From Algoriphagus chordae (GTDB lineage: Bacteria; Bacteroidota; Bacteroidia; Cytophagales; Cyclobacteriaceae): a stretch of DNA of 64,000 nucleotides. Below, piece after piece: positions 48,001-55,899 of the stretch; positions within the stretch are counted from its first letter, which is position 1, and each line of letters begins with the position of its first letter. Location: the NCBI RefSeq assembly GCF_003254055.1, contig NZ_QKZT01000016.1, positions 1 to 64,000 of the forward strand, read 5' to 3'. The position numbers were made by a program, and so were the translations under genes. The notes beneath the pieces are model-generated. The model did not search any database. It saw only the letters and a program-made list of their open reading frames with translations, and was not told the DNA's origin.

Positions 48001-49375
48001 CGCGGCTGCGCTAGGCTTCTTGCCTATGGCTATTTCCAATTCTGCAGGAGCTGAGGTGCAAAGGCCACTGGCGACGGTGGTCGTAGGAGGATTGATTTCT
48101 GCTACTTTCCTAACCCTGATCGTGCTTCCTGTTTTGTATGTTTTATTCAAAACTAAATCAGGATCATCTTCTTCCTCTTCCAAAAAAGTCCTGACTTCCT
48201 TAGTCCTGATTTCTATGGTATCTTTTGCTGCCAAGGCTCAGGAAACTCCGCTGACGCTGGAACAGGCAGTTGAGATCGGATTGGAGCGAAATCTTACACT
48301 GAAGGCTGCGGACAAGTCGCTGGAGATGGCCAATGCCAAAATCGGTCAAGGCTGGAATCTCGACAAGACGAATGTCTATTATGCGGAAGATAAAAATGAC
48401 ATTGCCGAAAATGGAGTCTTTAACAGAAAGTGGGGGCTAAGTCAGAGTTTTGCTTTTCCTACCCTCTACGGAGCACAAAAAAATGCTTTGGAAGCTGGGG
48501 CTGCCATGCAACTCAGCCAGTTTGAACTTCAAAAGAGAAAGCTGGAAGGGGAGATTAGCAAGGGATTTATTGAAGTGAGGTATTGGCAGGAGCTGATTGA
48601 AAACTATGAGTATTTGGATTCTCTCTATACCGAATTTAGCCGAGCTGCTTCGCGGAAATTTGAAACGGGAGAAAGTAATTACCTTGAGAAATTGACGGCT
48701 GAAGGGAAACGCCAGGAGATCAGTCTGAAGAAATCTGAAGCGGATGAGAATTACCTGATGGCATTGGATCAACTGAAATTAGTGCTGAATTGGGAAGGAG
48801 AATTGATACTTTCCAAGGAGGATATTGAAATGGATCTTCCGGTGAATGAAGAATGGTCATCTCATCCTGGTGTAGAATATTATGAAAGCGCTGTCCTACA
48901 ATCTGAATATCAAATTCAGACCGAGAAGAGAAAGCTGCTACCGGATATCAATGTGGAGGTATTCCGTGGCACAAACCCAGGTGCAAATGCCAAGGTTTAT
49001 CCAGGATTTCAGGCGGGAATTGCTGTTCCGCTGTTTTTCGGATCGCAAAAATCTCATGTGAAAACGAGCGAATTTCAGCAACAGAAAATCCAACTCGAGG
49101 CTGAGCAATATCGGAATCAGTTGGAAACACGAGCGCAGCAACTGTACCGGCAAATGGATCAGAATATCCGAGTGATAACCTATTACGAAGCCGAGGGTAA
49201 AACGCTTTCGCTTCAAATTCTAGAACAAGCTCAGCGATCGTACCAAGAAGGCGAAATTGACTTTCTCCAGTATGTGCAGCTCATGGAGAATTCCAGGACG
49301 ATCACGCTACAATACTTGCAAAGCAAATTTGCCTATCAACAAACTATTTTGGACATCAACTACCTTCTGAACTGA
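45050..49375 (+). CDS. Heavy-metal RND permease fused to a TolC/CzcC-type outer membrane channel
   Basis: 1441 residues, a fusion. Residues 1-1033 are a complete heavy-metal RND permease with the signature DFGIIIDGAVIIVEF; Asp400, Asp406 and Glu413 correspond to the essential triad of CzcA, favouring divalent cations (Zn, Co, Cd, Ni) over the Cu/Ag type. A serine-rich linker follows, then a segment reading as a signal peptide (KKVLTSLVLISMVSFAAKAQ, ending at 1064). Residues 1065-1441 are a TolC-family protein (LTLEQAVEIGLERNLTL; AGIAVPLFFGSQKSHV). Fusions of this sort occur in Bacteroidota. The retained signal-like segment would return the chain to the periplasm and could be cleaved. The adaptor gene overlaps the stop by one base. 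Confidence 0.93.
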   Translation: MLDRIIQWSIGHKLIIFIFIAAWIGFGVFALSNLPIGAVPDITTNQIQVITTSRNLATEDVEKYLTYPVELEMANLPGVIEIRSVSKFGLSVVTIVFEDKMGTYLPRQLIAERIKIAEESIPKGFGTPIMGPISTGLGEIFQYVIDVEPGYEAEYDITDLRTIQDWVVRRQLSGIEGVVEVNTWGGYLKQYEVAINPERLKGMQIDIAEVYHSLEQNNSIAGGGYIEKTNESFFIRGEGLVSSLEDIGNIVVEVRNGSPIYIRDIAEVGFGHANRFGAITANGEGEKVLGQVMMLKGADSKGTIDRVKERLEEMKSSLPEGIVINGFLDRSELIGKTTFTIAENLILGCLIVVFVVVLLLGNFRSGLVVASVIPLSLLFALSMMYIFGVDANLMSLGAIDFGIIIDGAVIIVEFIAFQFTRADHQLAGLSKKQRQAKKDEISFTGASKMMHSAIFGQIIIIIVFIPILSLTGVEGKMFRPMAEVFSFALIGAMILGLTYVPVVSALFLKTTPPGPKNISTIIINGINKVYEPAITWALDHTKVVLISAVGLLVGTILIFSTMGSEFVPTLDEGDFVIQPFLKTGTTLTNTVETITEIEKILKQFPEVNQIVTRIGAAEIPTDPMSMEESDVIVTLIPRSEWTTVETKDELAEKFKEALEVIPGMEYEFTQPIEMRFNELITGVRADLAIKVFGEDLDVLLSTAEEIEAAIQGVEGAADIILEKVDGLPQMKIEYNRGKIAKFGLNISDLNEVVTMGFAGMSAGKVFEGEKQFDLVVRFADPFRKDIRHLEQASIQLPNGGSVPLSELATISYTKGPSKISRDNTNRRVVIGVNVRNRDLQSVVDDIQAIVANEIILPEGYRVDYGGQFENLQKARNRLMIAVPIALFLIFVLLYFAFSSSQDALMIYSAIPLSAIGGVLLLWARDMPFSISAGVGFIALFGIAVLNGIVLIEHFKSMESHYTNIKDLVIRGAKERLRPVLLTASAAALGFLPMAISNSAGAEVQRPLATVVVGGLISATFLTLIVLPVLYVLFKTKSGSSSSSSKKVLTSLVLISMVSFAAKAQETPLTLEQAVEIGLERNLTLKAADKSLEMANAKIGQGWNLDKTNVYYAEDKNDIAENGVFNRKWGLSQSFAFPTLYGAQKNALEAGAAMQLSQFELQKRKLEGEISKGFIEVRYWQELIENYEYLDSLYTEFSRAASRKFETGESNYLEKLTAEGKRQEISLKKSEADENYLMALDQLKLVLNWEGELILSKEDIEMDLPVNEEWSSHPGVEYYESAVLQSEYQIQTEKRKLLPDINVEVFRGTNPGANAKVYPGFQAGIAVPLFFGSQKSHVKTSEFQQQKIQLEAEQYRNQLETRAQQLYRQMDQNIRVITYYEAEGKTLSLQILEQAQRSYQEGEIDFLQYVQLMENSRTITLQYLQSKFAYQQTILDINYLLN

Positions 49376-50535
49376 TGAGAAAATTTCCTATAAAATCACT
49401 AATGAACGCTACGCTTTTGGTGGGTTCGCTCTTGTTCTTTCAATGCAAAGGTGCCGATGAAGCCCAATCTGGAGGAGTCGAAGTCGAAGCAGGCACTTCT
49501 TCAGGTCCTTTTATTATGGTTTCTCAGAAGCAGTTTGAAACCATGAAGATGAAATGGGGTAGTCCAAAATTGGAAGAGTTCTCCGAAGGTATTGCTGTGC
49601 AAGGAATGGTGAAAGTTCCAGTGGAGGGAATTCAGGAGATCTCAGCCTATTTCGGGGGCTATGTCTCAGGCTTGAATAAGTTGGAAGGTGAACCTGTACG
49701 GAAAGGCGAAGTTCTTTTCTATTTAGAAAATCCTGATTTTATCCGTTTACAGCAAGATTTTCTAGAGGCAAATAGCCAGTTGAATTACTTGAAGACAGAT
49801 TTTGAGCGTCAAAAAACCTTGTATGATGAGAATATTTCATCTCAGAAAAATTATCTAAAAGCAGAGGCAGATTATCAGTCGACCAAAGCCAGAGCAGAGA
49901 GTCTGAAGCGTCAGTTGGCACTGATCAATATCAATGCAGATCAGTTGAAGCCAGAGAATATCCGCTCCAAAGTACCAGTGCTTTCTCCTATAGCAGGTTT
50001 TGTAGATGGGATTCATTTGGTGCAAGGTTCATTTTTACCTGTGGCGGGAAAGGCTATGACCATCATCAGCAAGGAGCATTTGCATATGGAATTGGTGGTT
50101 TTTGAGAAGGATGCGGCACATGTTCACGAAGGACAAAAAGTGCTGGTTTCTATACCAGACATACCTGGTAAGACTCTGGAAGCGGAGGTATTTGTCGTTG
50201 GGCAATCCATTAATAATGAGCGGCAGATCAACGTCCATGCACATTTGATTAATGAATCTGATGAGGAGTTACTAGTGCCGGGGATGTTTTTGGAAGCAAA
50301 GCTTATTCAGGATCCTAAAGAAACTTGGGTGATTCCCGTAACTGCTGTGGTAGTGTCAGAAGGAGAAAGCTATGTATTGGTTCAGCGGGAAAAGACCGAC
50401 ACTGGATTCAAACTGGAGAAAGTAGCCGTGAAAACTGGACTTGAAAGCGATGCCTTGATAGAGCTTTTGCCGAATGAAGCCTTGGATGAGAATACGCTGA
50501 TCTTGACTCATGGTGGTTTTAACCTGCTCCCTTAA
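49375..50535 (+). CDS. CzcB/CusB-type efflux adaptor, lipoprotein
   Basis: 386 residues. Signal peptide with lipobox LLFFQC (Cys24), then the membrane-fusion plan: beta-barrel start, lipoyl half (YFGGYVSGLNKLEGEPVRKG), an alpha hairpin (~125-175), second lipoyl half (VLSPIAGFVDGIHLVQG) and a C-terminal barrel (VIPVTAVVVSEGESYVLV). It joins the permease and channel parts of the fusion. The TGATG overlap with the preceding gene implies coupled translation. No metal-binding N-terminal Met or His cluster was seen. Confidence 0.93.
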   Translation: MRKFPIKSLMNATLLVGSLLFFQCKGADEAQSGGVEVEAGTSSGPFIMVSQKQFETMKMKWGSPKLEEFSEGIAVQGMVKVPVEGIQEISAYFGGYVSGLNKLEGEPVRKGEVLFYLENPDFIRLQQDFLEANSQLNYLKTDFERQKTLYDENISSQKNYLKAEADYQSTKARAESLKRQLALININADQLKPENIRSKVPVLSPIAGFVDGIHLVQGSFLPVAGKAMTIISKEHLHMELVVFEKDAAHVHEGQKVLVSIPDIPGKTLEAEVFVVGQSINNERQINVHAHLINESDEELLVPGMFLEAKLIQDPKETWVIPVTAVVVSEGESYVLVQREKTDTGFKLEKVAVKTGLESDALIELLPNEALDENTLILTHGGFNLLP

Positions 50536-50781
50536 GGCGTTTTAAGCGCGGAAATCAGGGAGGGCGCACAGAGGCCTGAGAGAATTTAAAATAGAAAAGT
50601 TAACATTGAGTGAAGTGAAAAAAGTGTTGGTTTCTAGCTGTTGATTTATGGATAAGTCCCATTCGGGACGATAGATTTTATAGCCTCGTGTTTCAATCTT
50701 TTAACCGCCGAGTTCACGAAGGATAACGCGGAGCGCGCAATCAGAGTATTGACAATTTTTAGGAAAGGGGCCTTTTTGGTT

Positions 50782-50971
50782 CCGGTCTGTGAGGACACAG
50801 ACCGGGGTGATTGCTTTACTGTTGTTTTGGCCGATTTGCAGTCAATCAAAGAATCGAGGTTCCGCCAAAACCAGTTCAAAGTGTATAGGCAGGGATTTTA
50901 AATCTTCTTTAATAATTTCGAGGTTACAATCCATAACAGCTGAATTTCCGGTATGTGGAGACGCAGGCCGG
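50782..50971. repeat. Two copies of a REP-like hairpin in a 465-base gap
   Basis: CCGGTCTGTG (50782-50791) and CACAGACCGG (50796-50805) form a perfect 10-bp stem with loop AGGA. A degenerate copy starts at about 50948 (CCGGTATGTGGAGACGCAGG). Fragments of a GCGGAG-type repeat lie near 50704-50740. The gap 50536-51000 holds no gene. A link to transcription termination between the convergent units is possible. Confidence 0.6.
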
Positions 50972-51000
50972 GGCATATTTTCTAGCTTGATCAGACTTAA

Positions 51001-51690
51001 TTATTTCAGGAACCTCTCCATAAACTCTTCTCGATAAGTTCTGCCGATTGGTAGAACAGCGTCGTCTTGGAGGTGAACTTGGTTGCCGCTGAGTTTGATG
51101 ATTTTGTGGATATTTACCACGTAGGATTTATGAATTCTATAAAAATCATCTTGATTCAATAATTCTAACCATTTTTTCATTGGTTCAGAGGAAAGGTGCT
51201 TTTTGTCTGCAAGACATACTTCACAATAATCACCATCGGCGGCTAGGTAAATAATGTCATCAAAAGCTATACGGATATGTTCATAACCGATCTTGATGAA
51301 GTGTTCTTTTTTAGATTGATTTTCAGTTTCGCCTGAGAGCTCAGTGTGTCTTCTCACTTTTCCCACGGCCTTCACAAATCGCTCAAAAGAGAAAGGCTTC
51401 AGCAGATAGTCCACCACATCCAGCTCATAGCCATCCAGAGCATACTCTGAATAGGCTGTGGTCATAATTACCTGTGGTCTTTTGGAAAGACTCTTAAGAA
51501 AAGAAATTCCAGAAAGCTTGGGTAAATTGATGTCCAAAAACATTAGATCCACAGATTCGTTCTGGAGAAAATCCATAGCCTGCATAGCATCTCCAAAAGT
51601 GCCCACCAGTGTCAGTGAACCTATATCGGCTATGTATTTTTTAAGGATTCGCTGCGCAGGTTGCTGATCTTCTACGATGATACACCTCAT
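51001..51690 (-). CDS. LytTR-family response regulator
   Basis: 229 residues: receiver domain (IIVEDQQPAQRILKKYI, Asp53 in MFLDINLPKLSG, VMTTAYSEYALDGYEL, LLKPFSFERF) and a LytTR DNA-binding domain (FIKIGYEHIRIAFDDIIYL, FYRIHKSYVVNIHKI, LPIGRTYREEF). It overlaps the kinase gene by four bases. The likely target is the divergent receptor gene. Confidence 0.94.
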   Translation of the reverse strand: MRCIIVEDQQPAQRILKKYIADIGSLTLVGTFGDAMQAMDFLQNESVDLMFLDINLPKLSGISFLKSLSKRPQVIMTTAYSEYALDGYELDVVDYLLKPFSFERFVKAVGKVRRHTELSGETENQSKKEHFIKIGYEHIRIAFDDIIYLAADGDYCEVCLADKKHLSSEPMKKWLELLNQDDFYRIHKSYVVNIHKIIKLSGNQVHLQDDAVLPIGRTYREEFMERFLK

Positions 51691-52712
51691 GCCTTGCTCA
51701 GTTTGATCTTAAGCTTGACGAAAAACTCCTCTCCATTCTGATCAATCTTTAATTCATATTGCTCAGGATACAGCAAATTGAGTCTTTTCTTTACATTTTC
51801 CAGACCGATGCCCTTCAAAGGAGATTCCACTGGAAAGTAATTATTTTGGCAAATGAAAGTAAGTTCGCCGCTCTCATTTACTTTGATGGATACAGCTATT
51901 TTGATTTGATCCGACTGACCTGACTGACTATGTTTGAATGCATTTTCCACAAAAACATTCAGAATCAAAGGCGAAATCTGGTAGTCTTCGGCTATGTTTT
52001 CTGTATCAAACTCCACTGTTCCTCTACCCTCAATTTGCAATTCATAGAGTTGGATGAAGTTGCGAAGATGCTCTATTTCTTTGCTCAGCAGGACGGTGGT
52101 TTCCCTGCATTCATAGAGCATGTAACGAAGGACTCCACTGAGTCCTAGAATGATTTCAGGTGTTTTAGGAGATTGCTCTACTGCATAAGAATAGAGATTG
52201 TTAAGATTGTTGAATAGAAAATGAGGGTTGATCTGAGAATTCAGATAGGACAGCTCGCTTTCCTTCACCATCACTTTCAGCTCGTCTAGTTCCCGTTGTC
52301 TTTGGGTGGCATCCCAGGCGATTTTCATCCCCGCCAAAGCGACCAACACAGACAGAATCTTTCCACTACTTAAAAGGACTCCCTTGAAATCCGCCATTCT
52401 TGTTCCTGGGAAAACATAAGGGTCAAGCAAAAATTCCTCGATGAATAAAACTCCCACCAGGACAAACAAGGTGTATAATCCGAATTGTAAATACTTTTTG
52501 CTGTAAAAAAACTTAGGCAAAAACACGTAACTGATCAGGAGATTTGCCCAGACATAATTTAGGAAAAACCAAAGTTGATACCAATGAAGCTCGTATCTCA
52601 GCTGTCCCTTTTCATGATCCATAATCACAAAATGGAACACAAGCAGATGTATGATGATCTGGAAGATCCATTCCTTTTTTACAGACTTATGTTGGGTGGC
52701 GCTTGAATCCAT
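51687..52712 (-). CDS. LytS-type sensor histidine kinase
   Basis: 341 residues. Four membrane helices in the first ~135 residues, a short coiled linker, then the His_kinase box QINPHFLFNNLNNLYSYA (His164) and an ATPase domain (ISPLILNVFVENAFKH, GIGLENVKKRL). There is no sizeable periplasmic sensor domain, so the signal is sensed within or near the membrane. It is divergent from the receptor gene, 183 bases away. Confidence 0.93.
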   Translation of the reverse strand: MDSSATQHKSVKKEWIFQIIIHLLVFHFVIMDHEKGQLRYELHWYQLWFFLNYVWANLLISYVFLPKFFYSKKYLQFGLYTLFVLVGVLFIEEFLLDPYVFPGTRMADFKGVLLSSGKILSVLVALAGMKIAWDATQRQRELDELKVMVKESELSYLNSQINPHFLFNNLNNLYSYAVEQSPKTPEIILGLSGVLRYMLYECRETTVLLSKEIEHLRNFIQLYELQIEGRGTVEFDTENIAEDYQISPLILNVFVENAFKHSQSGQSDQIKIAVSIKVNESGELTFICQNNYFPVESPLKGIGLENVKKRLNLLYPEQYELKIDQNGEEFFVKLKIKLSKA

Positions 52713-52752
52713 AAATCAAATTAACTCCTCAAAAATATTAATAAAGAATCAA

Positions 52753-52815
52753 GTCGGTAAACAGCCATATTTTACCGACAAACGACAAGGTAATAGGCTT
52801 TTTGTAGTTTGTCGG
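52753..52815. promoter_or_regulatory. Nested inverted repeats between the LytTR system and the receptor
   Basis: GTCGGTAAA (52753-52761) pairs with TTTACCGAC (52771-52779), and CCGACAAAC (52775-52783) pairs with GTTTGTCGG (52807-52815). The CGACAA element also repeats directly (CGACAAACGACAA). They lie midway between the kinase start and the receptor start and are the best candidate for the LytTR regulator's binding region. Confidence 0.45.
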
Positions 52816-52895
52816 GAAAGTCTGGTCGTTCATCGGTTATATTTTTTTAGACAGATTCTATGCCCCAATTTTGAGCTAAATAAACCTGCTAAACC

Positions 52896-55265
52896 ATGAA
52901 TCGCATACTTATTTGGATCTTATTTTTTGGACTGGGAACAACTTCCGCCTACTCACAAGGTATAGAAGTTACCGGAAAAGTAGTAGATGCCAAGAGCCAA
53001 AATCCTATTGAATTTGCAACTATCAAACTCCTGGATGAAGATTCTGGACAGATGATCGCCGGTACTACTACACTGGCTGATGGGACTCTAATCTTATCCA
53101 CTGAGAGTAAGAATTTTTCTGTTGAAGTGAGTTTTATAGGTTTTATCAGCCAACAGATCAAAGATATTCAGGTCGTAAATAGTAAAGTTAATCTGGGGAC
53201 AATCGCCTTGGAAGAAGATACGCAGCAGATGAACGAAGTAGTGGTGCAGGCCGAAAGATCTACCACTGAATTTCAATTGGACAAGCGAGTATTCAACGTA
53301 GGACAGGATCTGAGTAGCACGGGAGCCAGCGCCTTGGATGTACTGAATAACGTGCCTTCTGTGACAGTAAATATTGAAGGACAAATTCTCCTTCGCGGAA
53401 CAGGTGGAGTGCAGGTTTTGATTAATGGTAAACCATCAGTTCTTACTGGTGACGGCGGAAATGCACTAGGTACCTTGACTGCTGATATGATAGATCGGGT
53501 AGAAGTGATGACTAACCCCTCTGCCAAATATAATGCAGAAGGCGTTTCTGGGATTATCAATATCGTCCTGAAAAAGGAGGATAAGAAGGGCGTGAATGGA
53601 TCTGTCTCGTTAAACACTGGTGTTCCGAACAACCACAGTTTAGGTTTTAGCCTGAATAAACGCACCGAGAAGTTCAATCTCTTTAGTCAAATCGGAGTGG
53701 GAAAACGAACTATGCCCGAGGATTTTGAGTCACTCAATAGAAATTTGAGTACAGGAGCAGAAGTGCAAAGTGTGGGTGAAGTGGAAAAGAATGAGAATTT
53801 TTTCAACCTGATTTTAGGTACTGATTATTACTTCAATGATAGAAATGTCATTACCGCATCAGGTAATTATGCATTCGAGGGGGAATCCGAAACATCTTCA
53901 GGGGATTTTAGCACCTATGATGGACAGGGGTTGCGATTGTCTGGTTGGCAAAGAAATGAAGAAACCGAAGCTTCCAATCCAAAGTGGCAGTATGAAATGC
54001 AGTTCAAAAGTGATTTCACTGAAGATGGAGATCATTTTCTCCTAGTTAGTGCGATAGGAAGCTCTTTTGCAAAAGATCAATCATCCAGCTATATCAATAT
54101 CCCTACATATGGTGACGGAGCACAGTCGCTGGAGCAATTGAGCGACAATGATTTTAGCCAAGCTGAATACACTTTTCAGGTAGATTACACCAAGCCAATA
54201 GCGGAGAAATTCACATTGGAAACAGGAGGTCAGTATTTTATCCAAGACGTAAAAAATGACTATGCTATCTCTGACTTTGAATCAGGTGATTGGGTGGTGA
54301 TTCCTGAGCTTTCCAATAATTTCTTTTACACTCAAAAAGTATTGGGAATATATGGGACGGGGGCTTATGAAGCAGATAAATTCGGGTTGAAGGTGGGGCT
54401 GAGAATGGAAAATACGAACATTCATACCTTGTTGGAGGAAACTGATGAGGAAAATAATCAGGCATTCACTAATCTATTTCCGACTGTTCATGCTTCCTAT
54501 AAGGTAGCCAAAACCTTCTCTATGCAAGGTGGTTATTCAAGAAGGATTTCCAGACCAAGATTCTTTGACTTGAATCCATTTTATAATATCCGAAACACTT
54601 ACAGCGTATCCACGGGAAATCCAGATCTGCTACCGGAGTACACTGATAGCTATGAAGTGACAGGGATTTTGGATCATTCTCTATTTTCGCTGAGTGCATC
54701 CATATACCATAGATACATCACCCAAACGGTAGAAGACGTGACGATTCTCGAAGATGGTATCAACATCACCAAGCCCATGAATATTGGGACTAACAAGGTC
54801 ACAGGGCTGGAGGTCAATGGTAAAATGACGCCTACAGATTGGTGGTCTTTGAGCGCAGATTTTAATTATAATTATTTCGACAGATCAGGGACATATGAGT
54901 CTGCTCCTTTCGGATTTCAATCCAATCAATGGACTGGCCGTCTGACCAATAAGTTTGACTTACCAGCAGATTTTTCCTTGGAACTTGTCAGTGATTACCG
55001 CTCTTCGTATCAAACATTCCAAAGAAATATCAGTGGCTATGCCATGGCCGATATTGGTGTCCGTAAGAAAATCATAAATGGAAAGGTTATCGTAAACCTC
55101 AGCGTGAGAGATGTGTTTGCTTCCAGAATTTCTGAAAGTGAAACATTGAATCCTGATTTCTATCAATACAGCTACCGCCAAAGAGGTCGCTTTGTGACTC
55201 TAGGGGTGAGTTATGGTTTTGGTAAAGGAGAAGCGATGGAATTTAGCGGAGGTAGAAGGAGGTAG
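52896..55265 (+). CDS. TonB-dependent outer membrane receptor (outer membrane beta-barrel family)
   Basis: 789 residues: signal peptide to about 20 (SAYSQG), a carboxypeptidase-regulatory-like domain (VTGKVVDAKSQNPIEFATIK), TonB box region (MNEVVVQAERSTTE), plug (ALDVLNNVPSVTVNIEGQIL, then VEVMTNPSAKYNAEGVSGII) and a barrel of the OMP_b-brl_3 type. It is smaller than SusC and has no SusD partner. Such receptors import siderophores, metals or peptides. The divergent LytTR pair probably regulates it. Confidence 0.9.
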   Translation: MNRILIWILFFGLGTTSAYSQGIEVTGKVVDAKSQNPIEFATIKLLDEDSGQMIAGTTTLADGTLILSTESKNFSVEVSFIGFISQQIKDIQVVNSKVNLGTIALEEDTQQMNEVVVQAERSTTEFQLDKRVFNVGQDLSSTGASALDVLNNVPSVTVNIEGQILLRGTGGVQVLINGKPSVLTGDGGNALGTLTADMIDRVEVMTNPSAKYNAEGVSGIINIVLKKEDKKGVNGSVSLNTGVPNNHSLGFSLNKRTEKFNLFSQIGVGKRTMPEDFESLNRNLSTGAEVQSVGEVEKNENFFNLILGTDYYFNDRNVITASGNYAFEGESETSSGDFSTYDGQGLRLSGWQRNEETEASNPKWQYEMQFKSDFTEDGDHFLLVSAIGSSFAKDQSSSYINIPTYGDGAQSLEQLSDNDFSQAEYTFQVDYTKPIAEKFTLETGGQYFIQDVKNDYAISDFESGDWVVIPELSNNFFYTQKVLGIYGTGAYEADKFGLKVGLRMENTNIHTLLEETDEENNQAFTNLFPTVHASYKVAKTFSMQGGYSRRISRPRFFDLNPFYNIRNTYSVSTGNPDLLPEYTDSYEVTGILDHSLFSLSASIYHRYITQTVEDVTILEDGINITKPMNIGTNKVTGLEVNGKMTPTDWWSLSADFNYNYFDRSGTYESAPFGFQSNQWTGRLTNKFDLPADFSLELVSDYRSSYQTFQRNISGYAMADIGVRKKIINGKVIVNLSVRDVFASRISESETLNPDFYQYSYRQRGRFVTLGVSYGFGKGEAMEFSGGRRR

Positions 55266-55370
55266 ACAAAGATTTTAAGCTATCAATTAGATTAGAAAGC
55301 ACTTATTGTTTCTGTTTAATACCAATTACAGAGATGAATTTAAAGATGCATAGATAGGGTTCAAGAAAAA

Positions 55371-55401
55371 AATCCAAGCTCGAGTGGGCTTGGGTTTTTT
55401 T
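55371..55401 (+). terminator. Terminator after the receptor gene
   Basis: CCAAGC (55374-55379) and GCTTGG (55388-55393) with an 8-base loop, preceded by A-rich sequence and followed by seven T. Confidence 0.75.
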
Positions 55402-55471
55402 GTCTGATTCATGCAAGTGAGTATCTCAAGTTTTGTTACTTTAAGTTTTTATATGATCCCATTTGGCAACT

Positions 55472-55828
55472 ATGGATAGAGCGAAAATCATAGATTATTA
55501 CCTTCAAAAAATTAGCGACAAAGACTTCGATCTGTATGACGTTAGGAAGGAACTAGAAAAGAACGACATAGAAGAAGAGGAGATTCGAATCATCATTAGA
55601 TTACTAGATAATCAAATCCAACGACAACTTGTTCAGACTTCATATCGGGATAAATCAAAAGAGATGATTGGGATAGGAGCTGTCTTAACATTCGTTGGGG
55701 CACTTATTACCATTGGGACTTATACAGGAATTCTCAATACAGGAGATTCATTTCTGATTGTATATGGGCCTGTTGTAGCTGGGATTTCAATATTAGTTGG
55801 GGGCTTGTCGCTACGTAAGAAATTGTAA
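55472..55828 (+). CDS. Hypothetical small membrane protein
   Basis: 118 residues from the ATG at 55472; a TTG three codons upstream is possible. The first half is a charged helical domain (MDRAKIIDYYLQKISDKDF, VRKELEKNDIEEEEIRIII) and the second half has two membrane helices (IGIGAVLTFVGALITIGTY and FLIVYGPVVAGISILVGGLS). Family and function are not recognised. Confidence 0.65.
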   Translation: MDRAKIIDYYLQKISDKDFDLYDVRKELEKNDIEEEEIRIIIRLLDNQIQRQLVQTSYRDKSKEMIGIGAVLTFVGALITIGTYTGILNTGDSFLIVYGPVVAGISILVGGLSLRKKL

Positions 55829-55899
55829 TTGGGCGTTTCAGCCTTTCGCGCAACACGATAGATCGAAAACAAGGGTTCACCTGCTTGTCTCGAGTCTCC

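Noticed and set aside
45050..49375. Copper/silver CusA
   Set aside because: The TM4 signature DFGIIIDGAVIIVE has the Asp-Asp-Glu set of CzcA-type divalent cation pumps rather than the CusA pattern.
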